Positions 35,801-43,857 of a stretch of DNA of 64,000 nucleotides are shown piece after piece (positions within the stretch are counted from its first letter, which is position 1; every line of letters begins with the position of its first letter). Below the pieces are notes generated by a model. The model searched no databases and was not told where the DNA came from. It saw nothing but the letters and a program-made list of their open reading frames with translations. This DNA comes from Brasilonema sennae CENA114. Its GTDB lineage: Bacteria; Cyanobacteriota; Cyanobacteriia; Cyanobacteriales; Nostocaceae. The stretch spans positions 4,616,399 to 4,680,398 of the forward strand of contig NZ_CP030118.1 in assembly GCF_006968745.1 (NCBI RefSeq). The letters run 5' to 3'. Made by a program: the position numbers and the translations under genes.

Positions 35801-36178
35801 AATCTGCGAGTTTTGCTAGTCGATGACGATACAGACACACGAGATTTGATTACTTTTATACTAGAGCAAAGTGGTGCCCTGGTTACCTCAGCAACTTCCC
35901 CAATAGAAGCTTTGGAAACTTTTAAGCAAACAAACTTTGATGTGTTGATCTCAGACATTGGAATGCCTCAGATGGACGGCTATATGCTAATGCGACAAAT
36001 CCGGGCAATCACATCCACACAAGGCAGAGATGTTTTAGCTGTAGCTCTGACTGCTTATGCCGGAGAAATCAATCAAGAGCAAGCGAACAGAGCTGGGTTT
36101 CAAAGACATATTACCAAACCAATTGAGCCAGAGGAACTGGTAAAGGTTATTGTTGATCTCATCAAAGCGAGCAAATAA
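32828..36178 (+). CDS. hybrid sensor histidine kinase (GAF, multiple PAS, HisKA, HATPase, receiver)
   Basis: A 1116-residue cytosolic kinase from ATG 32828. Predicted order: N-terminal GAF (about 45-190, with Cys in FSPCGVCLERRSPQLF), four PAS-type segments (about 205-325, 335-450, 460-590, 600-720), HisKA with H-box FLAVLSHELRSPLNPILGW (about 735), and HATPase_c with NLLTNAVKFTPNGG and FGGLGLGLAIVRHLVELHGG. A C-terminal receiver follows from LRVLLVDDDTDTRDL, with the phosphoryl Asp in DVLISDIGMPQMDGYML. No membrane helix. The GAF CGVC pair could bind a cofactor, which is speculation. It overlaps the XRE regulator gene. Confidence 0.93.
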   Translation: MTCDEQKQINLEDILITEELSRRLPKTIDLQAENQALHTLARQLAESPQIMLKTLVAVARDLCQAGTAGVSLLEITPTGEEIFRWVALAGELEEYEQGTSPGDFSPCGVCLERRSPQLFLYPERYFTYFQQAKPAIIESLIIPLAIDEQPLGTIWIVSHDEQRHFDSEDVRLMTSLANFTAAALGSSRARQTAVDAQQALHESQAQMQSLLANIPGMVYRYIAGADGSDRFAFVNSGCRDLFEVESSAALQDANLIWNQIHPDDQPSFQASAAKAAENFLPWDWQGRIITSSGKLKWIQGRSSGLRTADGDAWDGWLIDITDRKQIEEALRESEELKQRILDSSNDWIKVLRLDGHLLYLNPGGQHLLEVDDSASILNSDWVSFWQGEDYDKALAAIAAARMGNTGQFQGYLPTAKGKPKWWDTIISPIRDASGQVVQLLAISRDISTAKRLEAERQQAEMALREAHVQLESALAAGSVYTWRWKIFTDRVVVNAAFAHLFAVDPAIATTVGLPIELFIDAIHEEDRDSVSTAINQAISSGKGYAAQYRVRTASGGERWLSACGRVEYDAAGNPVSFPGALIDITYLKLAEDALRLSEERYRTLFESIDDGFCIIEMLFDENNTPIDYRFLQTNPAFEKQTGLVQAVGKTARQLVPNLEAHWYEIYGKVALTGEPIRFENASQVMNRWFEVYACRIGEPPSRKVAVLFKDITERKRIEAEREQILQREQTAREAAETANRIKDEFLAVLSHELRSPLNPILGWSSMLRNGKLNAAKTAYALETIERNAKLQVQLIEDLLDVSRILRGKLSLNMARVNLASTITAAMETVQLAAQAKSIRVETVFEKDIGQILGDSARLQQIIWNLLTNAVKFTPNGGNVEIQLNRIGSQAQIQVRDTGKGITPDFLPHVFEYFRQADSTTTRTFGGLGLGLAIVRHLVELHGGTVHADSPGVGQGAIFTVRLPLLNDQGFGHLDESTSSSLIQNSSSLPLANLRVLLVDDDTDTRDLITFILEQSGALVTSATSPIEALETFKQTNFDVLISDIGMPQMDGYMLMRQIRAITSTQGRDVLAVALTAYAGEINQEQANRAGFQRHITKPIEPEELVKVIVDLIKASK

Positions 36179-36527
36179 GATCCACAAAGTTTTCATAATA
36201 CATTAAATTCGCACATGTCTAGTTCACAAAGAATGATTATCTTGAGTGTTCTTTTCTGACGATAATACTTATGCTAATGTTTATTATGCAGTCCTTTATT
36301 AGCTTTTTTACAACTCAGTATTTCCAATACACAAAGTTGTAAAGTCACGAATAATACAGAGTCTGCTTCTTTTTTTTGATTAAATATTCAGGCACATAAC
36401 TAAAAGCCAAATATGTCAGAAAAACTTTATTTTTAAATACGGTAGTTGCCTATAATTACCGTACAATACTAGGAAGTCATCAACCATAGTGGTCAGACTC
36501 AATACCCAAAAAGCCTTAAGGTTCAAA
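36179..36527. other. intergenic region with LysR promoter/operator candidate
   Basis: AT-rich 349 bp. The only notable structure is the dyad at 36438-36463 enclosing TATAAT. No gene seen. Confidence 0.4.
36438..36463. promoter_or_regulatory. dyad around a -10 element upstream of the LysR gene
   Basis: TACGGTA and TACCGTA arms separated by 12 bp, with TATAAT (36451-36456) in the spacer, 65 bp before the LysR start. A candidate promoter with autoregulatory site. Confidence 0.4.
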
Positions 36528-37520
36528 ATGACGCTTGAGCAGTTGCGAATTTTTTTGGCAGTTGCGGAACTGATGCACTTTACCCGTGCTGCAGAAACGC
36601 TTTATATTACTCAACCAGCAGTGAGTGCAGCAATTCAAAGTTTGGAAGCAGAATATGGCGTCAGACTATTCCATAGAATTGGTCGCCATATCGAAATTAC
36701 TGATGCTGGTAAATTGCTGCAAATGGAAGCACAGAAAGTTCTTGAGCAAGTTTCTTTAACTGAGCGAGGCTTGAAAGAACTAAATAATCTCCAACGAGGT
36801 GAATTAAAGTTGGGATCAAGTCTGACGATTGGTAACTACTGGTTACCAGGGAAAATTAGCCAGTTCAAGCGCCAATATCCCGGTATTCATATTGATTGTA
36901 CGCTGGGTAATGCAGAAGAAATTTGCGAAGGGACAGCTACAGGACTTTTTGATTTTGCTTTAGTAACAGGAGACGTTAAACCCTCACTGAAGAACTATTT
37001 GGAGCAGGAAGTTGTGGGGAGCGATCGCCTGCAAATTGTGGTTGGCACATCTCACCCCTGGTTTAAGCGTACAGAAATTTGCCCAGCAGAACTGCTAGCG
37101 ACGACTTGGGTGATGCGAGAGCCAGGTTCGGGAGTGCAGCAAATGTTTGAGCAAGCTTTACAAAGTTGGGGAATTGACCCGACTCAGTTGGATATTGTTC
37201 TTGTCTTGAGCAGTAGCGAAATGGTGAAAGCAGTGGTTGAAAGCGGTGTTGGTGCTGCTGCTATTCCGGAATTGATGGTTACCAAGGAAATACAGCTATC
37301 TACACTTCACGCCGTTCCTGTGGTTGATAGAAACTCTGACACCGAGCTAGACATTGTTCAACCTGTTTGGAAGCTTAAACACAAACAACGTTTTCAAACC
37401 CGAGTTGCGATCGCCTTTGAAGAGATTTTGAGCGCTGTGCAAAGTCCAGAGTCAAAAAGCATGCCCTTGAGCGAAGCGAACGGTCAAAACTCAAAAGTTT
37501 TGGAGTCGGAACTCAACTAA
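36528..37520 (+). CDS. LysR-family transcriptional regulator
   Basis: A 330-residue regulator from ATG 36528. N-terminal winged HTH MTLEQLRIFLAVAELMHFTR followed by AAETLYITQPAVSAAIQSLE, linker helix, then a substrate-binding-like domain (about 90-295) with GELKLGSSLTIGNYWLPG. The frame is open from GTG 36489, but the HTH alignment supports the internal ATG. The effector is unknown. The downstream genes (Rrf2, flv4-2) are on the same strand but separated by long spacers, so a regulatory link to flv4-2 is only a possibility. Confidence 0.9.
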   Translation: MTLEQLRIFLAVAELMHFTRAAETLYITQPAVSAAIQSLEAEYGVRLFHRIGRHIEITDAGKLLQMEAQKVLEQVSLTERGLKELNNLQRGELKLGSSLTIGNYWLPGKISQFKRQYPGIHIDCTLGNAEEICEGTATGLFDFALVTGDVKPSLKNYLEQEVVGSDRLQIVVGTSHPWFKRTEICPAELLATTWVMREPGSGVQQMFEQALQSWGIDPTQLDIVLVLSSSEMVKAVVESGVGAAAIPELMVTKEIQLSTLHAVPVVDRNSDTELDIVQPVWKLKHKQRFQTRVAIAFEEILSAVQSPESKSMPLSEANGQNSKVLESELN

Positions 37521-37772
37521 ATCTATTTTTGCGATGCTTTGGACAAAATATCCGCTGGAGTAAAATAAGTACTTATACTGATTCATCACTTTTTTTGATT
37601 AAAGTGACAAATAAAAATATTTGATTTTATTAGTGGTCTTCTTTATACTTGTCGTAAACCTATCCAGCACAAGATTAGCGAGATATTGCCTGTGTGACCC
37701 TAATTCTAATGGTTAGGCTGACACTCAGCTTGCTCACAGGTAATAACTAAATGGGTCTATATATTCTCGTCT

Positions 37773-38210
37773 ATGGAACTTTCTAACAAAACTGAGTACG
37801 CGGTTCTTTCCCTGATAGCGCTAGCAGCCTGTTATTCTAGCGGTGAATCATTACAAATCCGGGAAATAGCAGCACGACAAAACATACCAAACCGCTATTT
37901 GGAAGAACTTCTGGCGACATTAAGGCGTGGAGGTTTAATTAAGAGCATACGCGGCGTCAAAGGTGGCTATGTTCTAGCGCGAGAACCGCGAAAGATTACA
38001 CTTCTAGATGCTTTCCGTTGCATGGAACAAGGAGACGCAGATGTGCCCAAGAAGAATTCCACCCCCAGCTCAGTAGAAACTGAAGTTATTCAAGAGGTTT
38101 GGCAAGAAGGGTGTGATGCAGCTTACTCTGTTCTACAGAAGTATACCATCCATGACATTTGTGAGCAACGAGCGAAACAACGACAGATGGAATCTATGTA
38201 CTACATCTAG
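37773..38210 (+). CDS. Rrf2-family transcriptional regulator
   Basis: A 145-residue winged-helix protein: MELSNKTEYAVLSLIALA, IPNRYLEELLATLRRGGLI and RGVKGGYVLAREPRKITLLD give the Rrf2 signature. Cysteines occur in LAACYS, FRCMEQ, EGCDAA and HDICEQ, but they are not spaced like the IscR cluster (C-x5-C-x5-C), so Fe-S binding is unclear. It is similar along its length to the Rrf2 protein at 29601-30068, including the MYYI end. Stand-alone. Confidence 0.87.
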   Translation: MELSNKTEYAVLSLIALAACYSSGESLQIREIAARQNIPNRYLEELLATLRRGGLIKSIRGVKGGYVLAREPRKITLLDAFRCMEQGDADVPKKNSTPSSVETEVIQEVWQEGCDAAYSVLQKYTIHDICEQRAKQRQMESMYYI

Positions 38211-38261
38211 TAGTCCATGACATCAACTTTGAGGGGTAGATGAGGTGAAAAAATTCTTACT

Positions 38262-38332
38262 CTCCCCCAACTTCCCCCACTTCCCCAACTTCCCCCACTT
38301 CCCCAACTTCCCCAACTTCCCCAACTTGCCTT
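38262..38332. repeat. tandem CTTCCCCAA-type short repeats
   Basis: About eight imperfect 9-10 bp units CTTCCCC(C)AA / CTTCCCCCA. On the complement they give a spurious EVGEVGEVG reading frame. Similar C-rich tracts lie at 61351-61400. Confidence 0.8.
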
Positions 38333-38390
38333 AACCCCGCAATTTTGGGTTGGTCGAGCAAGAGTGCCCACCCGACGACGTTGTTAAGCC

Positions 38391-38490
38391 AGGACTTACG
38401 CAAACAAACCCGGTTAAGAGCAAAAATCGTCTGTTTCGCAACCAAATACGAGCTAAGAAACCGGGTTTGGTGGCAGATGGTGCGTAAGTC
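38391..38490. repeat. MITE, AGGACTTACGCA family, copy B
   Basis: AGGACTTACGCA at the left and TGCGTAAGTC at the right, 100 bp, with an inner pair AACCCGG / CCGGGTT. Related to copies at 9721 and 54035. Confidence 0.8.
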
Positions 38491-38704
38491 AAAAAAACGT
38501 TCTATTTATACCGCTTTTTGGAGCCGCAGAAAAGCCTAAAATCAGTGCAAAATCAAATGATAAGAATAGAAAATTATAATAGATTTGATGATTGAAATAA
38601 CTAATAATTAACTTTAAGAATTGACATTTTACAATTGGAGTGCTTTCCAAGCAGAATGAGAGTTAAGAACACTCACGCCAGAAGATTGTTGGAGGCACAA
38701 GCGT

Positions 38705-40435
38705 ATGGTTGCACTCACTGCTCGTTCTGAAAATACTCAATCCCACGATCGCTTGACTATGCAAATAGTCGATCTTGGGGATGAAACGATCGCTATTCGT
38801 TCTCTAGATTGGGATCGCGATCGCTTCGATATCGAGTTTGGATTGGACAATGGTACAACCTATAATTCGTTTTTAATTCAAAGTGAGAAGACTGCTCTAA
38901 TTGACACGTCTCACCGCAAGTTTCAGCAGTTATATTTAGATGTCTTAAAGGGATTGATTGACTTCTCAACGCTAGATTATTTAATTATTAGTCATACTGA
39001 ACCGGATCACAGTGGACTTGTTAAAGAGGTGTTGCAGTTAGCTCCTCAGGTGACAGTAGTAGGAGCAAAAGTTGCCATCCAGTTCCTGGAAAATATGATA
39101 CATCAGCCATTTCAATCGCTGATAGTTAAGAATGGCGATCGCCTCGATTTAGGCAACGGACATGAGTTAGAATTCGTGAGTGCCCCCAATCTCCACTGGC
39201 CTGATACTATTTTTACCTACGATCCTAAAACCCGCATCCTCTTCACTTGCGATGCTTTTGGGATGCATTACTGCGACGATCACACCTTTGATGAAGATCC
39301 AGAACTACTTGAAGCCGATTTTAAATATTACTACGACTGCCTGATGGCTCCAAATGCCCGTTCCGTGCTGTCTGCTATCAAGCGGATGGAAAAATTAGAT
39401 ATCGGCACAATCGCCACAGGACATGGACCTTTATTACAACATCATTTGTCAGACTGGGTGAGTTGCTACCAGAAATGGAGTCAAGAACAGGCAAAGACAG
39501 ATACCCTTGTTGCCCTGTTCTACTGTGAAGATTACGGCTTTTGTGACCAATTGGCAAGAGCGATCGCTCATGGCGTCCAGAGAAATGGGGTAGCGGTAGA
39601 ACTGGTAGATTTAAATACTGCTGAACCTCAGGAAGTCCGGGAATTCGTCAACCAAGCCACGGGTTTGGTGATTGGTATGCCATCTCAATCGAATCAAAAT
39701 GCCCATGCAGCTTTAAGTACCATTCTCGCAGCTGCACACCGTAAGCAAGCAGTCGGACTGTTTGAAAGTGGCGGTAGGGAAGATGAACCAATTTATCCTC
39801 TGCGGAACAAGTTTCAAGAAATCGGTCTGACGGAAGCTTTTCCACCCATTTTGGTGAAAGAACCACCGACGCATATCACCGAGCAAATGTGTGATGAAGC
39901 GGGTACAGATATCGGACAGTGGTTGACTCGCGATCGCACGATCAAACAAATCAAAGCCATAGATAATGATTTAGAACGGGCATTGGGACGGTTAAGCAGT
40001 GGACTCTATATTATGACTGCCCAGAAAGCAGATGTCACCAGTGCCATGTTAGCCTCTTGGGTGATGCAAGCGAGCATGAATCCTTTAGGAGTCGCGATTG
40101 CAGTTGCCAAGGATCGGGCAATTGAATCATTACTCCACATAGGTGATCGCTTTGTTCTCAACGTCTTAGAGGAAGACAACTACCAAACCTTAATGAAACA
40201 CTTCCTCAAGCGTTTCTCTCCCGGTGCAGATCGATTTGCAAACATCAAAACCTACCCCGCCAGCAATAACTGTCCCATTTTGGCAGATGCACTGGCATAT
40301 ATGGAATGTAAAGTCACGACGCGAATCGAGTGCAGCGATCACTGGATTATCTACAGCAGCGTCCAAACTGGCAGAGTCGCCAAACTAGATGCCTTCAGCG
40401 CCGTCCACCATCGCAAGGTTGGTAACCACTATTAA
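38705..40435 (+). CDS. flv4: flavodiiron protein Flv4-like (canonical diiron ligands)
   Basis: A 576-residue three-module flavodiiron protein: metallo-beta-lactamase-like diiron domain (about 1-260), flavodoxin-like domain (about 265-410), and C-terminal flavin reductase domain (about 425-576). The ligand set HTEPDH (about 98-103), DAFGMH and GHGP is canonical, as in Flv3/Flv4 of Synechocystis. It likely works with the Flv2-type protein encoded two genes downstream in photoprotective electron transfer around photosystem II. GGAGG precedes the ATG. Order flv4, sll0218-like, flv2 matches the known operon. Confidence 0.9.
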   Translation: MVALTARSENTQSHDRLTMQIVDLGDETIAIRSLDWDRDRFDIEFGLDNGTTYNSFLIQSEKTALIDTSHRKFQQLYLDVLKGLIDFSTLDYLIISHTEPDHSGLVKEVLQLAPQVTVVGAKVAIQFLENMIHQPFQSLIVKNGDRLDLGNGHELEFVSAPNLHWPDTIFTYDPKTRILFTCDAFGMHYCDDHTFDEDPELLEADFKYYYDCLMAPNARSVLSAIKRMEKLDIGTIATGHGPLLQHHLSDWVSCYQKWSQEQAKTDTLVALFYCEDYGFCDQLARAIAHGVQRNGVAVELVDLNTAEPQEVREFVNQATGLVIGMPSQSNQNAHAALSTILAAAHRKQAVGLFESGGREDEPIYPLRNKFQEIGLTEAFPPILVKEPPTHITEQMCDEAGTDIGQWLTRDRTIKQIKAIDNDLERALGRLSSGLYIMTAQKADVTSAMLASWVMQASMNPLGVAIAVAKDRAIESLLHIGDRFVLNVLEEDNYQTLMKHFLKRFSPGADRFANIKTYPASNNCPILADALAYMECKVTTRIECSDHWIIYSSVQTGRVAKLDAFSAVHHRKVGNHY

Positions 40436-40462
40436 CTGCAAACCACTTTCCTCTCTCACTCA

Positions 40463-40566
40463 TATGGTTTCCGGTTGAATTTGAATCATTAAAAAACCGC
40501 AGAGGCGCAGAGAACGCAGAGGGAGAGGAAGAGGAACAACAAATAATTCCGGTACAAACGAATTTA
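40463..40566. repeat. MITE-like element (GCAGAGGCGCAGAGAACGC family), copy 2
   Basis: Shares GAATCATTAAAAAACCGCAG and GGCGCAGAGAACGCAGAG with the copy in glgP (278-380), and has related inverted ends (TTTCCGGTTGAATTTGAA / complement of the right end). It lies in the spacer between flv4 and the sll0218-like gene. Confidence 0.7.
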
Positions 40567-40695
40567 CAGCCATTTTCAGGTAAATAGACCATAGTCATAG
40601 CGACGCTCTTGCTTGCGCCCTTACAAATGGTGTGGTTCATTTAGGTGAAAACTGCTGTAATATCACTCCCTCACTTTCATTGGAGTCTTTAAACA

Positions 40696-41226
40696 ATGCA
40701 ATTACTCAAAAACATACCAGTCAAACCTGTGAAGCGCGAAAGCTGGTTAAATCTCGGTCGAATTGTGCAAGCACTGGAACTTGTGCAGGACTTGATTGTG
40801 ATTTGCTTGTGCATCGGGCTATTTAGCTTTATGGTGCTACAAATCCGCGCCATGTTCCTCTCTCTCATCCCCCCGATTCAGTTCCACAGCGTCACAGCAG
40901 ATATCCTGTCGTTGCTGATTTTAGTAGAGTTATTTCGTTTGTTGATCATTTACCTGCAAGAGCAACGAGTTTCTATTGGAGTCGCCGTAGAAGTGTCAAT
41001 TGTTTCTGTGTTGCGAGAAATGATTGTGCGAGGCGTATTAGAAACATCGTTTATGCAAGTTTTAGCCGCCTGTGCTTTCTTAGTGGTGTTAGGGGTGTTA
41101 CTGGTTGTGAGAGTTTGGTTACCTCCAACTTTTGAAGGTATCGATCCAGAACACCAAGTCTCAAAGCGATACAAAAACCGCCTCGCCCAAGAAATGGCTG
41201 AACCTCATACGCATGTTGAGTTCTGA
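40696..41226 (+). CDS. Sll0218-like membrane protein (PsiE family) of the flv4-2 operon
   Basis: A 176-residue protein with four predicted membrane helices (about 32-52, 65-85, 95-115, 120-140) and the PsiE-like pattern LLILVELFRLLIIYLQEQRV. In Synechocystis the equivalent gene sits between flv4 and flv2 and its product is linked to photosystem II stability. Gene position here is the same. GGAG precedes the start. The next gene begins 49 bp downstream. Confidence 0.85.
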   Translation: MQLLKNIPVKPVKRESWLNLGRIVQALELVQDLIVICLCIGLFSFMVLQIRAMFLSLIPPIQFHSVTADILSLLILVELFRLLIIYLQEQRVSIGVAVEVSIVSVLREMIVRGVLETSFMQVLAACAFLVVLGVLLVVRVWLPPTFEGIDPEHQVSKRYKNRLAQEMAEPHTHVEF

Positions 41227-41275
41227 AAATGTCTCCTGTGATCTAACCCTTAACAACCAACCCATTACTATACTA

Positions 41276-43006
41276 ATGCAAACTCTAGCCCCCACAACCA
41301 GCCGCCCTCGTGACGTTCAAGTTGCTAAAATTGCGACTCATACTTTAGTTTTGCGATCGCGCACTTGGGAACGCCTCAAGTTTGAAGTTGAATACGCCCG
41401 CCAAAAAGGAACAACAGCGAATTCCTATCTCATACATGCTGATCGTACTGCTTTAATTGACCCTCCAGGCGAGTCTTTTACCCAGATTTTCTTAGAAGAA
41501 CTCAACAAACATCTGGATTTGACGCAATTAGATTACATAATCCTCAATCACATTAATCCTAACCGGATGGCTACCCTCAAAGTCCTCCTCGAACAAGCAC
41601 CCCAAGCTAAAATTGTCTGTTCTAAACCAGGCGCAAATGTTCTGAAAATGATTTTCCCTGAGTGGGAGTCGAAAATTCAGCTAGTCCGTTCCGAAGACAC
41701 TCTAGATTTGGGGCAAGAACATCAACTGCAATTCGTGACTGTACCGACTCCCCGTTGGGCGGATGGAATGTGTACTTACGATTATGCAACCCGTATTCTC
41801 TACACTGACAAATTTTTTGGGGTTCATGTTTGTAGCGATGTTGTTTTTGATGAGGATTGGAAGCAACTGGATGCGGATCGCCACTACTATTTTGACTGTC
41901 TCCACGCCACCCAGGCAAAACAAGTCGAAGCAGCCTTAGAGAAATTAGCACCCTTAAAAGCCAAATTTTATGCACCTGGTCATGGTCCGATTGTTCGCTA
42001 CAGCCTCAGTCGCTTTACCTACGATTACCGTCAATGGTGCCAACAACAGAAAACCCAGGAATTGCGAGTAGCCTTGCTTTATGCGTCTGCTTATGGTAAT
42101 ACAGCGATTTTAGCACAGGCGATCGCCCAAGGGTTAATTCAAAATGGGATTGCAGTCGAACTTATCAACTGCGAACTAGCAGAACCAAGCGAAATTACCC
42201 GTGCAGTGGAAGCTTGCAATGGCTTCATTATCGGTTCTCCTACATTAGGAGGTCATGCACCCACTCAAGTTCAAACAGCCTTGGGAATTATTCTATCAGC
42301 AGCGACGAAAACTAAACTAGCAGGAGTCTTTGGTTCTTACGGCTGGAGTGGTGAAGCCACCGATTTGATTGAAAGCAAATTGTTGGATGCCAATTTTCGT
42401 TTAGGGTTTGAAACTATCCGCGTTCGCTTCAGTCCCACTGAGTCCACTTTACAGCAGTGTCAGGATGCGGGGGCAGAATTTGCCCAAGTCTTGAAAAAGA
42501 AACAAAAGCTGCGTACACCTCGCCAAGCTTTAACAGAAGCGCAAATTGACAGAACACAACAAGCCGTTGGACGGATCATCGGTTCTCTTTGCGTCCTAAC
42601 TTCTCGACGCGGTGACAGCCATAGTGGTATCCTCACCTCTTGGGTCTCTCAAGCGACTTTTAATCCTCCTGGTTTGATGATTGCGATCGCTCAAGATCAA
42701 AATGCCGATGCGATTATTCATCCTGGTGATCAATTTGTCCTCAACATCCTTAAGGAAGGACGCAACCTGCGGCGATACTTTTCTTATCGCAGTACCCCAG
42801 GAGACAATCCCTTTGCTGAGTTGGCGACTCAAAGTGCTAACAACGGTTGCTTAATTCTTAGTGATGCCCTCACCTATCTGGAATGTACTGTCCAACAGCG
42901 GATGGAATGTGGCGATCGCTGGTTAATCTACGCAACGGTAAATGAGGGCAAAGTCTTAGAAGCGATAGGCGTGAGTGCGATCGAGCACCGCAAATCAGGT
43001 AGCTAG
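41276..43006 (+). CDS. flv2: flavodiiron protein Flv2-like (non-canonical diiron ligands)
   Basis: A 576-residue protein from ATG 41276 (MQTLAPTTSRPRDVQVAKIA). The same three modules as Flv4, but the metal-ligand motif reads LNHINPNRM instead of HxExDH, and the aspartate of the DAFG position is replaced in TDKFFGVH. This is the pattern of Flv2/Flv1-type partners, which lack the standard diiron site and pair with Flv4/Flv3. The flavodoxin part (SAYGNTAILAQAIAQGL) and flavin reductase part (LCVLTSRRGDSHSGILTSWV) are intact. The reading frame extends upstream to 41132 but overlaps the preceding gene. Confidence 0.9.
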   Translation: MQTLAPTTSRPRDVQVAKIATHTLVLRSRTWERLKFEVEYARQKGTTANSYLIHADRTALIDPPGESFTQIFLEELNKHLDLTQLDYIILNHINPNRMATLKVLLEQAPQAKIVCSKPGANVLKMIFPEWESKIQLVRSEDTLDLGQEHQLQFVTVPTPRWADGMCTYDYATRILYTDKFFGVHVCSDVVFDEDWKQLDADRHYYFDCLHATQAKQVEAALEKLAPLKAKFYAPGHGPIVRYSLSRFTYDYRQWCQQQKTQELRVALLYASAYGNTAILAQAIAQGLIQNGIAVELINCELAEPSEITRAVEACNGFIIGSPTLGGHAPTQVQTALGIILSAATKTKLAGVFGSYGWSGEATDLIESKLLDANFRLGFETIRVRFSPTESTLQQCQDAGAEFAQVLKKKQKLRTPRQALTEAQIDRTQQAVGRIIGSLCVLTSRRGDSHSGILTSWVSQATFNPPGLMIAIAQDQNADAIIHPGDQFVLNILKEGRNLRRYFSYRSTPGDNPFAELATQSANNGCLILSDALTYLECTVQQRMECGDRWLIYATVNEGKVLEAIGVSAIEHRKSGS

Positions 43007-43106
43007 TGACATTCTCCCCACCGCATAGGCGGACTCTTGAATTCCGCCGAAATGCGTTAAACCTGCCTTGAAAATAGAGATCCAAACCACGCAAACCAGA
43101 CGTGCA

Positions 43107-43790
43107 TTAGCTTATTTTCTGGTCGTCTTTTACAAGAACTATCAAACATAAACAGCTAAATAAGAGTTTGACTGGATTCAAAGCGCCACTTTTTAAAACA
43201 ATAAAACTACCCAATCCCATCAAAACAAAAGGCACAAGATAATTACCGTATTGAGTGACAGTTTCAGCTATTCCTTGTTGATTTGTTAGTTTGTATGCGG
43301 AATAGCACCAAACTCCTATTAGCAAAAAGAATACGACTATAATTACCAAAAAACTTCCGAAATCACTACTAGCAAATAATGGTATGTAGACACTAATGTT
43401 ATCGCTACCGTTAGCAATGGTGACAGCGGCTACACTGTAAGTCTGAGGGGAAATAAAACTAGCAAAAGTCGAATCTTCTGATTGTTCCGTTTCTGCTGCT
43501 TCTTCTTCTGAATCTTTTTCTGGGTTCACCAAACTACTAATACCTATAGCAAGAGGTATTAAACCTAATAATCCAATCCAGTTTGGCGATAAGATCAATC
43601 CACCAAAGAAACCGGGGAGACTGGCAATGACAAGTGCTGTAAAACCAAGGTACTGACCAAGAATAATATGCCTACGAGTGAAGGTAGAATTAACCTGAGA
43701 AAAAAAGAGCAAAAGGATAATAATATCATCAATATTCGTGGCGGTGAAGGCAACTATTCCCCTGCTAATTCCAGAGACTAACCCACTCAT
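43107..43790 (-). CDS. CadD-like transporter, paralogue 2
   Basis: A 227-residue membrane protein with the same signatures as the paralogue at 31247: TATNIDDIIILLLFFSQVN, RRHIILGQYLGF and AAVTIANGSDNISVYIPLFA. An acidic loop (PEKDSEEEAAETEQSED) joins the two halves. It is divergent from paralogue 3, with only 66 bp between start codons, so both share one promoter region. Confidence 0.86.
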   Translation of the reverse strand: MSGLVSGISRGIVAFTATNIDDIIILLLFFSQVNSTFTRRHIILGQYLGFTALVIASLPGFFGGLILSPNWIGLLGLIPLAIGISSLVNPEKDSEEEAAETEQSEDSTFASFISPQTYSVAAVTIANGSDNISVYIPLFASSDFGSFLVIIVVFFLLIGVWCYSAYKLTNQQGIAETVTQYGNYLVPFVLMGLGSFIVLKSGALNPVKLLFSCLCLIVLVKDDQKIS

Positions 43791-43831
43791 ATATATATCA
43801 TGATTTTATTTTTTATATATAATTTATAGGC

Positions 43832-43857
43832 TTGATAACATCATATTTTCTTATCAA
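43832..43857. promoter_or_regulatory. dyad in the divergent CadD promoter region
   Basis: TTGATAA and TTATCAA separated by 12 bp. The right arm ends on the A of the plus-strand ATG (43857). A candidate repressor site for the divergent transporter pair. Confidence 0.35.

Larger units (their letters stand above)
38211..38704. other. repeat-bearing spacer upstream of flv4
   Basis: Contains a short tandem tract (38262-38332) and a MITE (38391-38490), then an AT-rich flv4 leader with GGAGG shortly before the start codon. Confidence 0.5.

Noticed and set aside
38257..38445. Frame encoding reiterated EVG tripeptides
   Set aside because: Arises from the CTTCCCCAA tandem tract; no start context and continues into a MITE.
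40632..40826. 64-codon plus-strand frame before the sll0218-like gene
   Set aside because: Overlaps the start of the PsiE-type gene in another frame and has no protein-like composition.
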